64,000 bases of DNA, taken from positions 1 through 64,000 of the forward strand of contig DHGP01000004.1 in NCBI GenBank assembly GCA_002402825.1, read 5' to 3'. The notes under the pieces are model-generated. The model worked only from the letters and a program-made list of their open reading frames with translations. It had not been told where the DNA came from and searched no databases. This stretch comes from Firmicutes bacterium UBA4795 (lineage in GTDB: Bacteria > Bacillota > Desulfotomaculia > Desulfotomaculales > Nap2-2B). A program made the position numbers and the translations under genes. Shown piece after piece: positions 26,177 through 34,518 of the stretch. The first letter of the stretch is position 1. Every line of letters starts with the position of its first letter.

Positions 26177-26530
26177 ATGGAACTGGATTTGGAAATAAGA
26201 CAATATGCTTTACTGGTACGGCCAAAAGGCGAGCTTGATTTAGCGGTAGCCGATGAATTTCGGGCAGCTTTGGAAAAAGCTTTGGAAAGCAGGCCCATAA
26301 GCTTTTTAGTCCTTAATTTAAGCCAGGTTTCTTTTATTGATAGCTCCTGTCTAGGGGTTATTTTAGGAAGGTATAAACGGCTGGTTCAAATAAACGGAAG
26401 GGTTTCCCTGGTGAATGCGCAACCCCAGGTACGCCGGGTCTTAGAAATGTCTGGCTTTTTTCGGATCATGAAGGAGTATCCTAACGAAGAAGAAGCTTTA
26501 AACCTAATTGTTAGGCATAGGGGTGAGTAA
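26177..26530 (+). CDS. spoIIAA: Anti-sigma F factor antagonist SpoIIAA
   Basis: The 117-aa STAS-domain protein, when unphosphorylated, frees sigma-F from SpoIIAB in the forespore. The phosphoacceptor motif is IDSSCLGVILGRY (DSS at 55-57), with Cys in place of the usual Gly. SD is GAAAGGGG. It is first in the spoIIAA-spoIIAB-sigF operon. A sigma-H promoter is expected upstream, but I could not identify one convincingly in the AT-rich 25943-26176. Confidence 0.95.
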   Translation: MELDLEIRQYALLVRPKGELDLAVADEFRAALEKALESRPISFLVLNLSQVSFIDSSCLGVILGRYKRLVQINGRVSLVNAQPQVRRVLEMSGFFRIMKEYPNEEEALNLIVRHRGE

Positions 26531-26982
26531 TGATGGAGGTTGTCAACCAAATGAAGCTTGAATTTTTAAGTATTCCGGCTAATGTTGCTTTTGCGCGGGT
26601 AGCCGTAGCTGCCTTTGCCTCCCAGTTAGAATTTACTTTAAACGATTTGGAAGAAATTAAAGTTGCGGTTTCCGAAGCTGTAGCCAACGCCATTATTCAC
26701 GGCTATGCCGACTCGCCAAACGGTATTGTCCGGATAGTAGCCACTTTAGGTAAAGATAGTCTTGAAGTTAGGGTGGAGGACGACGGGAAGGGAATTGAAG
26801 ACATTAGGAAAGCCCTTCAACCGGCTTACTCTTCTGACCCGGAGCGTACGGGGCTGGGTTTTGTTTTTATGCAATCCTTTATGGAACGGTTGCAAGTAGA
26901 CTCTGCTCCCGGAGAAGGTACCCGCGTAACCATGATTAAAACGGTAAATCCTTCTTTATCTTCTACGCAACTAAAGCATTAA
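26530..26982 (+). CDS. spoIIAB: Anti-sigma F factor / kinase SpoIIAB
   Basis: The GHKL-fold serine kinase holds sigma-F inactive and phosphorylates SpoIIAA. The 150-aa protein shows the N-box VSEAVANAIIHGY, the G1 box VEDDGKGIED and the G2-type ERTGLGFVFMQSFM. Its ATG overlaps the spoIIAA stop (TAATGATG), so translation is coupled. Confidence 0.95.
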   Translation: MMEVVNQMKLEFLSIPANVAFARVAVAAFASQLEFTLNDLEEIKVAVSEAVANAIIHGYADSPNGIVRIVATLGKDSLEVRVEDDGKGIEDIRKALQPAYSSDPERTGLGFVFMQSFMERLQVDSAPGEGTRVTMIKTVNPSLSSTQLKH

Positions 26983-26999
26983 GGCAGGGTCCTAAAAAA

Positions 27000-27785
27000 A
27001 TGAGCTCTAAGCTAACCGGAATGAATTTACCCCGCTTCCCCTTACTTAAAGATAGTGAAATGATAGAGCTTATTAAACAGGCCCAGGCGGGAAATAATTT
27101 AGCCCGGGAAAAATTAATCAATTGCAACCTTAAACTGGTTTTTAATTTAGTAAAACGTTTTCAAAACAGGGGCTATGATTTGGAAGATTTATTTCAGATC
27201 GGTTGCATTGGCTTGATTAAAGCTATTGATAAATTTGATTTTAATTATGGGGTCAAGTTTTCTACTTACGCTGTACCCATGATTATTGGCGAAATCAGAC
27301 GTTTTTTAAGGGACGACCAGTTAATTAAAGTAAGCCGGTCCGTAAAAGAGACGGCTTACAAAATTCAAAGAACACGGGAATTTTTGGCCAATCAATTAGG
27401 AAGAGAGCCTTCAGTAGGTGAAATAGCCGAAAATCTTGGGTTGTCCCGGGAGGAAATAGTTACGGCTATAGAAGCGGCCCAATATCCGGCTTCAATTTAC
27501 GAAACACTCCACCAAAATGAGGGCGACCCAATATACCTTTTAGACCAGCTGGATGACCTGCGGGTTACAGAATTGTCCTGGATAGATCATATTGAGCTTA
27601 AGGATTTATTATTTAAATTACCGGAGCGGGACCGGCAAATTTTATCCTGGCGTTTTTTCGAAGATAAAACCCAAAAAGATATAGCCGACCGCTTGGGCCT
27701 CTCCCAGGTCCAAATATCACGCTTAGAACGTCAAGCTTTAAACAAAATAAAAAAACTAATTATTTCGCCCAAAAAAACTTCTTAA
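27000..27785 (+). CDS. sigF: RNA polymerase forespore sigma factor SigF
   Basis: The 261-aa sigma-70 family factor directs early forespore transcription. Region 2 shows NLVKRFQNRGYDLEDLFQIG and FDFNYGVKFSTYAVPMIIGE. Region 3 follows, and region 4 ends in the helix-turn-helix TQKDIADRLGLSQVQISRLE. It starts 17 bp after spoIIAB. Known targets of the family include spoVA-type and cortex genes such as those just downstream. Confidence 0.95.
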   Translation: MSSKLTGMNLPRFPLLKDSEMIELIKQAQAGNNLAREKLINCNLKLVFNLVKRFQNRGYDLEDLFQIGCIGLIKAIDKFDFNYGVKFSTYAVPMIIGEIRRFLRDDQLIKVSRSVKETAYKIQRTREFLANQLGREPSVGEIAENLGLSREEIVTAIEAAQYPASIYETLHQNEGDPIYLLDQLDDLRVTELSWIDHIELKDLLFKLPERDRQILSWRFFEDKTQKDIADRLGLSQVQISRLERQALNKIKKLIISPKKTS

Positions 27786-27879
27786 GAAGTATATATATTT
27801 TATTATTGCAAATAATATTGTAAAATGCACCGTTAGTTTTAAGTCATTAAAAAATTTAAATTTATAAGGAGGAATTTTG

Positions 27880-28074
27880 ATGTCCATAAACGTTTCAGAA
27901 ATGGTTGGAGAATCAAATGATGGTTGGAAAGGGGCTGTTCAGTCGGCGGTTGACAAAGCCTTAAAAGAGGGAAAGGAAGTTGTTGGCGTAGAGGTGGTTA
28001 ACCTGACGGCAAATGTGAATAATGGCCGGGTAACTGAATATAAAGCTAACATTAAGCTGGCTGAAAAAAGTTAA
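27880..28074 (+). CDS. Dodecin family flavin-binding protein
   Basis: The 64-aa dodecin-like protein is of the type that forms dodecamers storing flavin or CoA-type ligands. The pattern SEMVGESNDGWKGAVQSAVD, then VEVVNLTANVNNGRVTEYKA matches the family. The flavin-stacking Trp of the beta strand is Gly/Val here (VVGVEVV), so the ligand may differ. ATG 27880 sits 7 bp after AAGGAGG; TTG 27877 is less well spaced. It lies between sigF and the spoVA operon. Confidence 0.8.
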   Translation: MSINVSEMVGESNDGWKGAVQSAVDKALKEGKEVVGVEVVNLTANVNNGRVTEYKANIKLAEKS

Positions 28075-28121
28075 TAGAATAAATAAAAAGAAACTATTCA
28101 ATTATTAGCAGTCAGCTTATT

Positions 28122-28145
28122 AATGGACACCTTCCGGTGTCCATT
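28122..28145 (+). terminator. Hairpin between the dodecin gene and spoVAC
   Basis: Perfect 10-bp stem AATGGACACC/GGTGTCCATT with loop TTCC, followed by TTATC. The T-run is weak. It ends only 26 bp before spoVAC, so it may be a dodecin terminator or modulate spoVA. Confidence 0.6.
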
Positions 28146-28170
28146 TTATCTAAAAAGAGGAAGGATGAAC

Positions 28171-28620
28171 ATGGCTCAACCTTTAGAAATACAAAAAAAA
28201 CAATATAAAAAGTTAGTGGATGAAATCAAGCCTCGTCCTCCACTTATCCGAAATACCCTGGGAGCTTTTATTTTTGGCGGTTTAATCGCCTTAATTGGCC
28301 AGTTTTTACTTAGTTTTTTTCAGGGACAGGGCTTATCAGTAAATGATGCCGGAACCGCTACCTCGGCTACCCTGATTTTTTTAGCGGCTTTATTTACCGG
28401 CCTAGGCATTTATGATGAAATAGCCAAGTATGGCGGCGCCGGAACTATTGTGCCTATTACCGGTTTTGCCAATTCTATGGTTTCTCCCGCCATGGAATAC
28501 CGCACCGAGGGACTTGTATTGGGAGTAGGAGCCAGACTATTTACCATTGCTGGTCCGGTACTGGTTTTTGGCATTTTTAGCGCCTGGTTAGTTGCCCTTT
28601 TATATTATTTCTTCCGTTAG
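28171..28620 (+). CDS. spoVAC: Stage V sporulation protein SpoVAC
   Basis: This inner spore membrane protein of the dipicolinate channel acts mechanosensitively in characterised species. The 149-aa protein has about four transmembrane helices and the family signatures YDEIAKYGGAGTIVPITGFAN and MVSPAMEYRTEG. ATG 28171 is 6 bp after AGAGGAAGG, and residues after it match the family N-terminus. It is first of spoVAC-spoVAD-spoVAE. Confidence 0.95.
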   Translation: MAQPLEIQKKQYKKLVDEIKPRPPLIRNTLGAFIFGGLIALIGQFLLSFFQGQGLSVNDAGTATSATLIFLAALFTGLGIYDEIAKYGGAGTIVPITGFANSMVSPAMEYRTEGLVLGVGARLFTIAGPVLVFGIFSAWLVALLYYFFR

Positions 28621-28635
28621 AAAGAGGGATAAAAA

Positions 28636-29649
28636 ATGGCGGCCCCCAAAAAAATTGGCGCCCAGACAAGATGGTTTCAAAACCCACCCGTAATTTTAGC
28701 CTGCGCCACTATTGTCGGGGAGAAAGAGGGCATGGGCCCTTTGGGCCATACCTTTGACAAAGTTATAATGGATAGTTACTATCATGAAAAATCGTGGGAA
28801 AAAGCGGAACAACGCATGCTGCAAGAAGCAATGCAAATGGCGGTAGAAAGAGCAGGCCTTTCGTTAAAAGACATTGATTTTATGTTAGCCGGCGATTTGT
28901 TAAATCAAATTATTAGTGCCAACTACACAGCCCGCAACCTGGAGGTGCCTTTTATCGGCCTGTATGGAGCTTGCGCCACGTTGTATGAAAGTATGGCCTT
29001 AGGGGCCATGCTTATTGACGGTGGCTTTGCCGAGTATGTCCTTATAGGAGCTTCCAGTCATTATGCCACCGCTGAACGCCAGTACCGCTTTCCTGTAGAA
29101 CAGGGAACCCAGCGCCCTTTATACGCCCAGTGGACAGTAACGGGCGCGGCCGGGATGGTATTGGCCCAGCAAGGTGCCGGTCCGGTTATTACCCACGCTA
29201 CCATTGGGAAAGTGGTTGACTTAGGGCAGCAAGACCCGATGAATATGGGCGCCGCTATGGCCCCGGCCGCTGCAGATACAATTATGTATCATTTTGTAGA
29301 TACCGGTCGGACAATAGATTATTATGACCTGGTTATTACGGGTGATTTAGGCACTTACGGCAAAGAACTAGCCCAAAGAATTCTAATAAATAATGGTTAC
29401 GATATTACCCCTCGCTTTACTGATTGCGGGGTCTTGGTTTACGCCCCCGAACAGGATGCCCACGCTGGGGGCAGTGGTTGTGCCTGCTCGGCGGTAGTTA
29501 CTTGTGGTTATTTACGGCAAGAGATGCAAAAAGGCAATTACCAGCATGTTTTGGGGGTAGGCACCGGTGCCTTGTTAAGTCCGTGCAGTTCCTTGCAGGG
29601 TGAAAATATTCCTGGTATTGCTCACGCAGTAGTAATTGAGGCCAATTAA
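28636..29649 (+). CDS. spoVAD: Stage V sporulation protein SpoVAD
   Basis: This thiolase-fold, dipicolinic-acid-binding component of the SpoVA channel is 337 aa. It shows IGLYGACATLYESMALGAML, where thiolases carry their active-site Cys, and SGCACSAVVTCGYL near the C-terminus. SD is AAAGAGGG. It begins 15 bp after spoVAC. Confidence 0.95.
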   Translation: MAAPKKIGAQTRWFQNPPVILACATIVGEKEGMGPLGHTFDKVIMDSYYHEKSWEKAEQRMLQEAMQMAVERAGLSLKDIDFMLAGDLLNQIISANYTARNLEVPFIGLYGACATLYESMALGAMLIDGGFAEYVLIGASSHYATAERQYRFPVEQGTQRPLYAQWTVTGAAGMVLAQQGAGPVITHATIGKVVDLGQQDPMNMGAAMAPAAADTIMYHFVDTGRTIDYYDLVITGDLGTYGKELAQRILINNGYDITPRFTDCGVLVYAPEQDAHAGGSGCACSAVVTCGYLRQEMQKGNYQHVLGVGTGALLSPCSSLQGENIPGIAHAVVIEAN

Positions 29650-29673
29650 CCGGGGAAGGATGGTGGTAAAAGC

Positions 29674-30030
29674 ATGATTTTTCTAAAAGCCTTTGTAGTA
29701 GGGGGATTATTTTGCGTAGTAGCGCAGTTATTAATGGATTTGACCACTCACAAAGTAACTCCCGCCCATATCTTAGTCGGATACGTGGTGGGAGGAGTTG
29801 TTTTAAGCGCTTTTGGTCTTTATCAACCTTTAATAGATTGGGCTGGGGCTGGGGCAACAGTCCCTATAACCGGCTTTGGTCATCTCTTGGCCCAGGGGAC
29901 AATTCAAGGGGTAGGGCAAAAAGGGATCCTGGGAGCTTTTAGCGGGGGGTTAGCTGCAGCAGCAACCGGAATTACCGCTGCGGTTATTTTTGGTTATCTG
30001 GCAGCGATATTTTTTAAACCAAAAGGATAA
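29674..30030 (+). CDS. spoVAE: Stage V sporulation protein SpoVAE (SpoVAEB)
   Basis: The 118-aa protein has about four transmembrane helices and the shared motif DWAGAGATVPITGFGH also seen in SpoVAC. It completes the minimal SpoVA channel needed for dipicolinate uptake. SD is GGAAGGATGG, and a perfect terminator follows 65 bp later. Confidence 0.94.
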   Translation: MIFLKAFVVGGLFCVVAQLLMDLTTHKVTPAHILVGYVVGGVVLSAFGLYQPLIDWAGAGATVPITGFGHLLAQGTIQGVGQKGILGAFSGGLAAAATGITAAVIFGYLAAIFFKPKG

Positions 30031-30095
30031 AAAATGTTTTATAACCGGCACAAAGGTACAAATATACAAATGAAAATTAACCAGGGTAATTAAAA

Positions 30096-30128
30096 TATAT
30101 ATGGCCGGAAAAATTCCGGCCATATATA
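30096..30128. terminator. Bidirectional terminator between spoVAE and the CBM gene
   Basis: Perfect 15-bp stem TATATATGGCCGGAA (30096-30110) / TTCCGGCCATATATA (30114-30128) with an AAA loop, between convergent genes. Confidence 0.8.
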
Positions 30129-30145
30129 AGTCTTTATATATTGGT

Positions 30146-30445
30146 TTAAGAACGAAGGGTCCAGTTGAAACCATTATTATTGTCCCAATTATTAGCCGAA
30201 TCTTTAAAGCAAAAGCTTACCGTATTATCCTGTAGGCGTATGTTTGTTTCCCAGCCGCGTGCACTCCGATCCATTTTTATGGTACTTACATTACGCCAGT
30301 ATTTTGGGTCACCAAAGCCGCAATGTAAATATACCTGGTCCGCGCCTGATTTAGCTAAAAGTCCGTTGTATGCAATATTTACTTCGTTGTAACCAGCCGG
30401 CCTTGTTTCAACACCTTTTTGAAAATCTGTCCATCCTTGGATCAA
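30146..30445 (-). CDS. Stand-alone carbohydrate-binding module protein (CBM25/53-like)
   Basis: The 99-aa protein is a single starch-binding-like module: VNIAYNGLLAKSGADQVYLH, CGFGDPKYW, a GWETNIRL stretch, and FCFKDSANNWDNNNGFNW at the end. No signal peptide or catalytic domain is attached. TTG 30445 is chosen because GGAGG lies 8 bp upstream; ATG 30460 overlaps that SD. It faces the spoVA operon. Binding of a spore or cell-wall glycan is a guess. Confidence 0.8.
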   Translation of the reverse strand: MIQGWTDFQKGVETRPAGYNEVNIAYNGLLAKSGADQVYLHCGFGDPKYWRNVSTIKMDRSARGWETNIRLQDNTVSFCFKDSANNWDNNNGFNWTLRS

Positions 30446-30550
30446 AATAGCCACCTCCATTTTTTTTAAATTAAGATTCCTTTTTTATCATGCCTCAGTA
30501 TTTGAAAAGTATGACAAGATGTTTATGGAATAAATTCTAATTTAAACCAA

Positions 30551-30576
30551 TAGGGACGTTAAATTTAAACCCCCTA
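30551..30576. repeat. REP-like palindrome, degenerate copy
   Basis: TAGGGACGTTAAATTTAAAC followed by CCCCTA: GC-rich arms around a GTTAAATTTAAAC core. It is related to 51152-51179 and 62167-62196. Confidence 0.45.
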
Positions 30577-30644
30577 AATTAAAACCTTAAGTAAGAAAAA
30601 AACCTCTTCCTTGTTTTTTGCTGAAAAAAATTTAAAATAAAGAC

Positions 30645-30673
30645 TTGTTTAAACCACTCTTATTTAATAGAAT
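30645..30673 (+). promoter_or_regulatory. Promoter of trpB2
   Basis: TTGTTT (30645-30650), 17-bp spacer, TAGAAT (30668-30673). No T-box or trp leader pairing is seen between it and the gene. Confidence 0.5.
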
Positions 30674-30727
30674 TATTAAACTAAGGGTAATTATAAAACT
30701 CACTTGAAAGGAGCCGTAATTTAAGAT

Positions 30728-32083
30728 ATGGAGGAAACTAAAATCACCCTAACAGAGAAAGAAATACCTACCCACTGGTATAATATTCAGGCTGACATGC
30801 CTAACCTGCCTAAGCCCCCTTTAAATCCGGCCACCGGCCAACCAGTGGCCCCAGATGACTTGAAACCTATATTTCCCATGGGCCTTATTATGCAAGATGT
30901 ATCACTAGAGCGGTGGATTGAAATTCCGGACGAAGTACGGGAGATTTACCGTTTATGGCGTCCTGCCCCCTTGTATAGAGCCAGGCGATTGGAAAAAGAA
31001 CTGGATACGCCCGCGCGCATTTTCTATAAGTATGAAGGTGTAAGCCCGGCCGGCAGCCACAAGCTAAATACGGCCGTAGCCCAAGCATATTACAATAAAA
31101 AAGAAGGCATTAAGCGTTTGACTACCGAAACGGGAGCAGGACAGTGGGGAACGGCTCTTTCCCAGGCCTGCAACTTTTTTGACCTTGAATGTGTTGTTTA
31201 TATGGTAAAGGTAAGCTACCAGCAAAAACCCTACCGGCGTTCTATTATGGAAATTTTCGGGGCTAAAGTTTTTGCCAGTCCCAGCGAAAACACCAATATT
31301 GGCCGCAAAATCCTGGCGGAAATGCCTGAAACGCCAGGTAGCTTAGGCCTTGCCATTAGTGAGGCCATTGAGGAAGCTGCGGGACGTGAAGACACTAATT
31401 ATTCTTTAGGTAGTGTTTTAAACCACGTAGTTTTGCACCAGACGGTGGTCGGTCTGGAAACGAAAGAGCAAATGGCTAGAGCCGGTTATTACCCGGACGT
31501 GGTTATTGGTTGTGTGGGAGGAGGCAGTAATTTCAGTGGCTTTGCCTTTCCTTTTGCGCACGATAAAATTACCCAGGGAACAAGCGTCAGACTAGTGGCC
31601 GTAGAACCCACGGCCTGCCCCACTCTTACCCGCGGGTTACATACTTACGATTTTGGTGATGTGGCCGGATATACTCCCCTTTTATACATGTACACCCTTG
31701 GTTCAAGTTTTATTCCTCCAGGCATACATGCGGGCGGACTGAGGTACCATGGCGATGCCCCCTTGCTCTGTCAGTTGGTGGCAGACGAAATTATTGAAGC
31801 GCGAGCCCTGCACCAAAAAGAGATTTTTCAAGGAGCAATCCTTTTTGCCCGCAGCGAAGGCATTGTTCCCGCTCCAGAGGCAGCTCACGCTATAAGGTGG
31901 GCTATTATGGAGGCCGAGCAGGCCAAACAAGAAGGCAAGGCCAAAACCATTCTTTTTAATTTAAGCGGTCACGGGCTGCTTGACCTTTCCGCGTATGATA
32001 ATTATTTATCCGGCAAGCTTATTGATTATCCGCTACCGGAAGATGAATTACAAAAAGCTCTGGCCAAGCTGCCCAGCTTGTAA
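30728..32083 (+). CDS. Tryptophan synthase beta chain-like protein (TrpB2)
   Basis: A PLP enzyme of the TrpB2 group, which condenses serine with indole and often works without TrpA. The 451-aa protein has the longer TrpB2 N-terminus, [11 protein letters not shown] (PLP Lys112), [18 protein letters not shown] and [14 protein letters not shown] is GAAAGGAG. No trpA or other trp gene is in the window, which fits an indole-salvage role. Confidence 0.92.
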   Translation: MEETKITLTEKEIPTHWYNIQADMPNLPKPPLNPATGQPVAPDDLKPIFPMGLIMQDVSLERWIEIPDEVREIYRLWRPAPLYRARRLEKELDTPARIFYKYEGVSPAGSHKLNTAVAQAYYNKKEGIKRLTTETGAGQWGTALSQACNFFDLECVVYMVKVSYQQKPYRRSIMEIFGAKVFASPSENTNIGRKILAEMPETPGSLGLAISEAIEEAAGREDTNYSLGSVLNHVVLHQTVVGLETKEQMARAGYYPDVVIGCVGGGSNFSGFAFPFAHDKITQGTSVRLVAVEPTACPTLTRGLHTYDFGDVAGYTPLLYMYTLGSSFIPPGIHAGGLRYHGDAPLLCQLVADEIIEARALHQKEIFQGAILFARSEGIVPAPEAAHAIRWAIMEAEQAKQEGKAKTILFNLSGHGLLDLSAYDNYLSGKLIDYPLPEDELQKALAKLPSL

Positions 32084-32216
32084 ACGAGTTTAAACCTGAT
32101 AAAAATCAAGGGGACTTTAATACCCCCGCTTTAACATTTAAGAAAAAAAACTTTAACATTTTCCTGAGGAAAGCATAACCATGAAATGCCGCTTCTTATT
32201 ATAAGGAGGGATTATT

Positions 32217-33290
32217 GTGCCTTACGCCGTTATTATGGCCGGTGGCAGGGGAGAAAGGTTTTGGCCGCGGAGCAGAAGGGCAAAGCCGAAGCAATTTTTG
32301 AACCTCATTGGCGAAAAAACCATGCTGCAGTTGACCGTAGAAAGGATTGAGGACCTGGTCGGAATATCGGACACATATATCGTGGCCGGTGCGGAATTTA
32401 AAGACACTATCCTGGAACAGATCCCGCAACTATCCGAAGAAAACATCATTATCGAACCGTTTGGCCGGGATACAGCCGCGGCCGTAGGGCTAACTGCCAT
32501 GGTCCTGGGACAGAAAAACCTCCGGGAGGTCATGATTGTCCTGCCGGCCGACCATTATATCGGCAACGTGCGTAATTTTCAAGAGGTCCTGAGAAGCGCC
32601 GTAGTTACCGCAAGCCGGGGAGATAATATCGTCACCCTGGGCATTATCCCTCACAGCCCTGAAACCGGGTACGGCTACATTCAACGTGGTGAATTGCTCG
32701 ATACCTTTGCGGGAATACCGGTTTTCCGGGCTGCACGCTTCCTGGAAAAGCCGGACTACGCCCGCGCCCTGGAGTTCCTCTCCAGCGGTGACTACCTCTG
32801 GAACAGCGGCATGTTTGTTTGGCGGATTGATGTGATCCGCGAAATGATAGAGAAGCATATGCTATCGCTGGCAGAGGGGCTTAAGGAGATCGAGGACAGC
32901 TTGGGCACCGGCCAGTACTCAAAAACGGTTGAAAAAGTCTATTCGAAACTGCCAAAAATCTCAGTAGATTATGGTATCATGGAGCGAGCCGACAATATTT
33001 CCGTCATTCCATGCGACTTTGGGTGGGACGACATCGGGAACTGGACCGCCCTGGAAAGATACGTTGAAAAGGACGAACTCGGCAATGTCCTTCACGGCCA
33101 GGGGGTCTTGCTGGATACGGCAAATACCTATATTGTCTCTAATGACAAGACCGTTGCGGTGCTGGGAGTCGAAGACCTGATCATTGTAAACGACAGCGAC
33201 AGCCTGCTGATCTGCCACAAAAGCCGGGCCCAGGAGATAAAAAAGGTCGTCCAGGCTTTGGTTGATAAAGGGTTTGACGATGTTCTATGA
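32217..33290 (+). CDS. manC: Mannose-1-phosphate guanylyltransferase
   Basis: This enzyme makes GDP-mannose from Man-1-P and GTP. The 357-aa protein has the nucleotidyltransferase motif AGGRGERFWPRSR, then KPKQFL, VLPADHY, FLEKPDYA and the W-N-S-G-M-F element. There is no phosphomannose isomerase domain. GTG 32217 follows AAGGAGG. Its DNA is clearly GC-richer than neighbours (many CCG, GCC, CTG codons), and it adjoins a topB fragment of similar composition, so it was probably acquired. Confidence 0.93.
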   Translation: MPYAVIMAGGRGERFWPRSRRAKPKQFLNLIGEKTMLQLTVERIEDLVGISDTYIVAGAEFKDTILEQIPQLSEENIIIEPFGRDTAAAVGLTAMVLGQKNLREVMIVLPADHYIGNVRNFQEVLRSAVVTASRGDNIVTLGIIPHSPETGYGYIQRGELLDTFAGIPVFRAARFLEKPDYARALEFLSSGDYLWNSGMFVWRIDVIREMIEKHMLSLAEGLKEIEDSLGTGQYSKTVEKVYSKLPKISVDYGIMERADNISVIPCDFGWDDIGNWTALERYVEKDELGNVLHGQGVLLDTANTYIVSNDKTVAVLGVEDLIIVNDSDSLLICHKSRAQEIKKVVQALVDKGFDDVL

Positions 33291-33336
33291 TCTTTAAATA
33301 TAAATCTGTCGGTTAGAAATTCTTGATTAAGGTGGC

Positions 33337-33711
33337 CTATTTTTTCTCTGGCGTCTGGTACATTTTTATATATGCTCCGGTCCTTTTTACTTTACTTGTG
33401 GGAGTCTGCACCCGGCCGGCAGTTAACTGGGCATTGAACTTACAGGTCAGCGCCCGGGTCACGTTCAGCCCGATCAGCCAATCGGCCTCCGCCCGGCATG
33501 CCGCCGCATCATACAGGTTGTTGTAAGCGGTTCCGGCCTTTAAACTGGTAAAGCCCTCCCGGATAGCGTCATCAGTCTGGGATGAGATCCACAGGCGCTT
33601 GAACGGTTTCTTCCAGTTGGTGAGGACCATAGTCCAGCGGGCCACCAGTTCTCCTTCGCGGCCGGCGTCGGTGGCAATGACCAGTTCTTTAAGATCTTCC
33701 CGTTCTTTTAG
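33337..33711 (-). pseudogene. DNA topoisomerase III (TopB) fragment
   Basis: The minus-strand frame encodes the Toprim-to-early-core part of Top[18 protein letters not shown], then [35 protein letters not shown] and AGRVQTPT. After that it diverges into unrelated sequence and stops at 33337. The start, the first Toprim Glu region and the catalytic Tyr domain are all missing. Its 5' edge coincides with the pyrF stop codon. GC is high as in manC. It is likely the debris of a plasmid or conjugative element, where topB is common. No other gene is seen in 33291-33707. Confidence 0.85.
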
Positions 33712-34400
33712 CTAACCAGAGCAATTTCCTCAATAATCTTTTGGGCGGCGGCATACGGCTCTGAGGCGGCGGTAATTGGCCTTCCTACCACTAGGTAGTC
33801 TGCCCCCTTTAAAATAGCTTCTTTTGGGGTAACGGCTCTTTTATGTTTATCCAGGGATTCTCCGGCCGGTCTTATGCCCGGGGTTACCACTAAAAGCTTT
33901 TTACCTATTGCTTCTCTAATCAGGTCAATCTCAAGGCCTGAAGCCACAACGCCGTCACAGCCGTACGTGGCGGCTTTTTGGGCCCGGTAAAGGACCATCT
34001 CCTCTAAAGAGCAGGGGAAACCTAAATCTAAAATGTCGGTCGTATCCAAACTGGTTAGTACCGTTACCGCCAGCAACTTTAGGCCCGTGTTTCCCCGTCC
34101 CTTTACCGCTTGTTTAATAATCTGGGTATTTCCGTGAATAGTCAAAAAAGAAACCCCAAGCTTTGCGGCCAGAGCCACTACTTTTTCAACGGTTTCAGGA
34201 ATGTCAAAATATTTCATATCCAAGAAAACTTTTTTACCTTGCTTTAAAAGCCAGGGAATTATCTCTGAACCACAGCTTAACTGCAAAACAACACCGACTT
34301 TAAAAAAGTCTACCATGCCATCAAGTTTTGTTACCAGTTCTTTAGCTTTATCAACCTGGTCAACATCAAGGGCGCAAATAAGCCGCTCTCTTGGTTCCAT
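33708..34400 (-). CDS. pyrF: Orotidine 5'-phosphate decarboxylase
   Basis: This enzyme performs the last step of UMP synthesis. The 230-aa TIM barrel has ICALDVD, FFKVG, the catalytic [10 protein letters not shown] (D-x-K-x2-D), TPGIRPAG and [11 protein letters not shown] is AAAGGAGC. It stands alone, without other pyr genes. The foreign-looking topB fragment begins exactly at its stop. Confidence 0.95.
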   Translation of the reverse strand: MEPRERLICALDVDQVDKAKELVTKLDGMVDFFKVGVVLQLSCGSEIIPWLLKQGKKVFLDMKYFDIPETVEKVVALAAKLGVSFLTIHGNTQIIKQAVKGRGNTGLKLLAVTVLTSLDTTDILDLGFPCSLEEMVLYRAQKAATYGCDGVVASGLEIDLIREAIGKKLLVVTPGIRPAGESLDKHKRAVTPKEAILKGADYLVVGRPITAASEPYAAAQKIIEEIALVS

Positions 34401-34443
34401 ATAAAAGCTCCTTTCTTTTTGACTTTTAAATTATCTTTGTTTA

Positions 34444-34457
34444 AAACTTCGAAATTC
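34444..34457. repeat. Short remnant of the heptad repeat
   Basis: Read on the minus strand it is GAATTTC-GAAGTTT, two units in the 7-bp register of the elements at 21-148 and 48227-48303. It is too short to stand on its own. Confidence 0.3.
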
Positions 34458-34518
34458 TACCCCCCAGATTACAGAAATATATCTTTTTTTTGTTGATGGT
34501 CTTTTCTCGCCGGCTGTC

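Noticed and set aside
28075..28165. Sigma-F/G promoter before spoVAC
   Set aside because: GAATA near 28074 and CAATTATTA about 17 bp further on vaguely fit, but the match is too weak to annotate.
30461..30727. T-box or trp attenuator before trpB2
   Set aside because: No T-box motif, no Trp-rich leader peptide and no convincing terminator hairpin were found.
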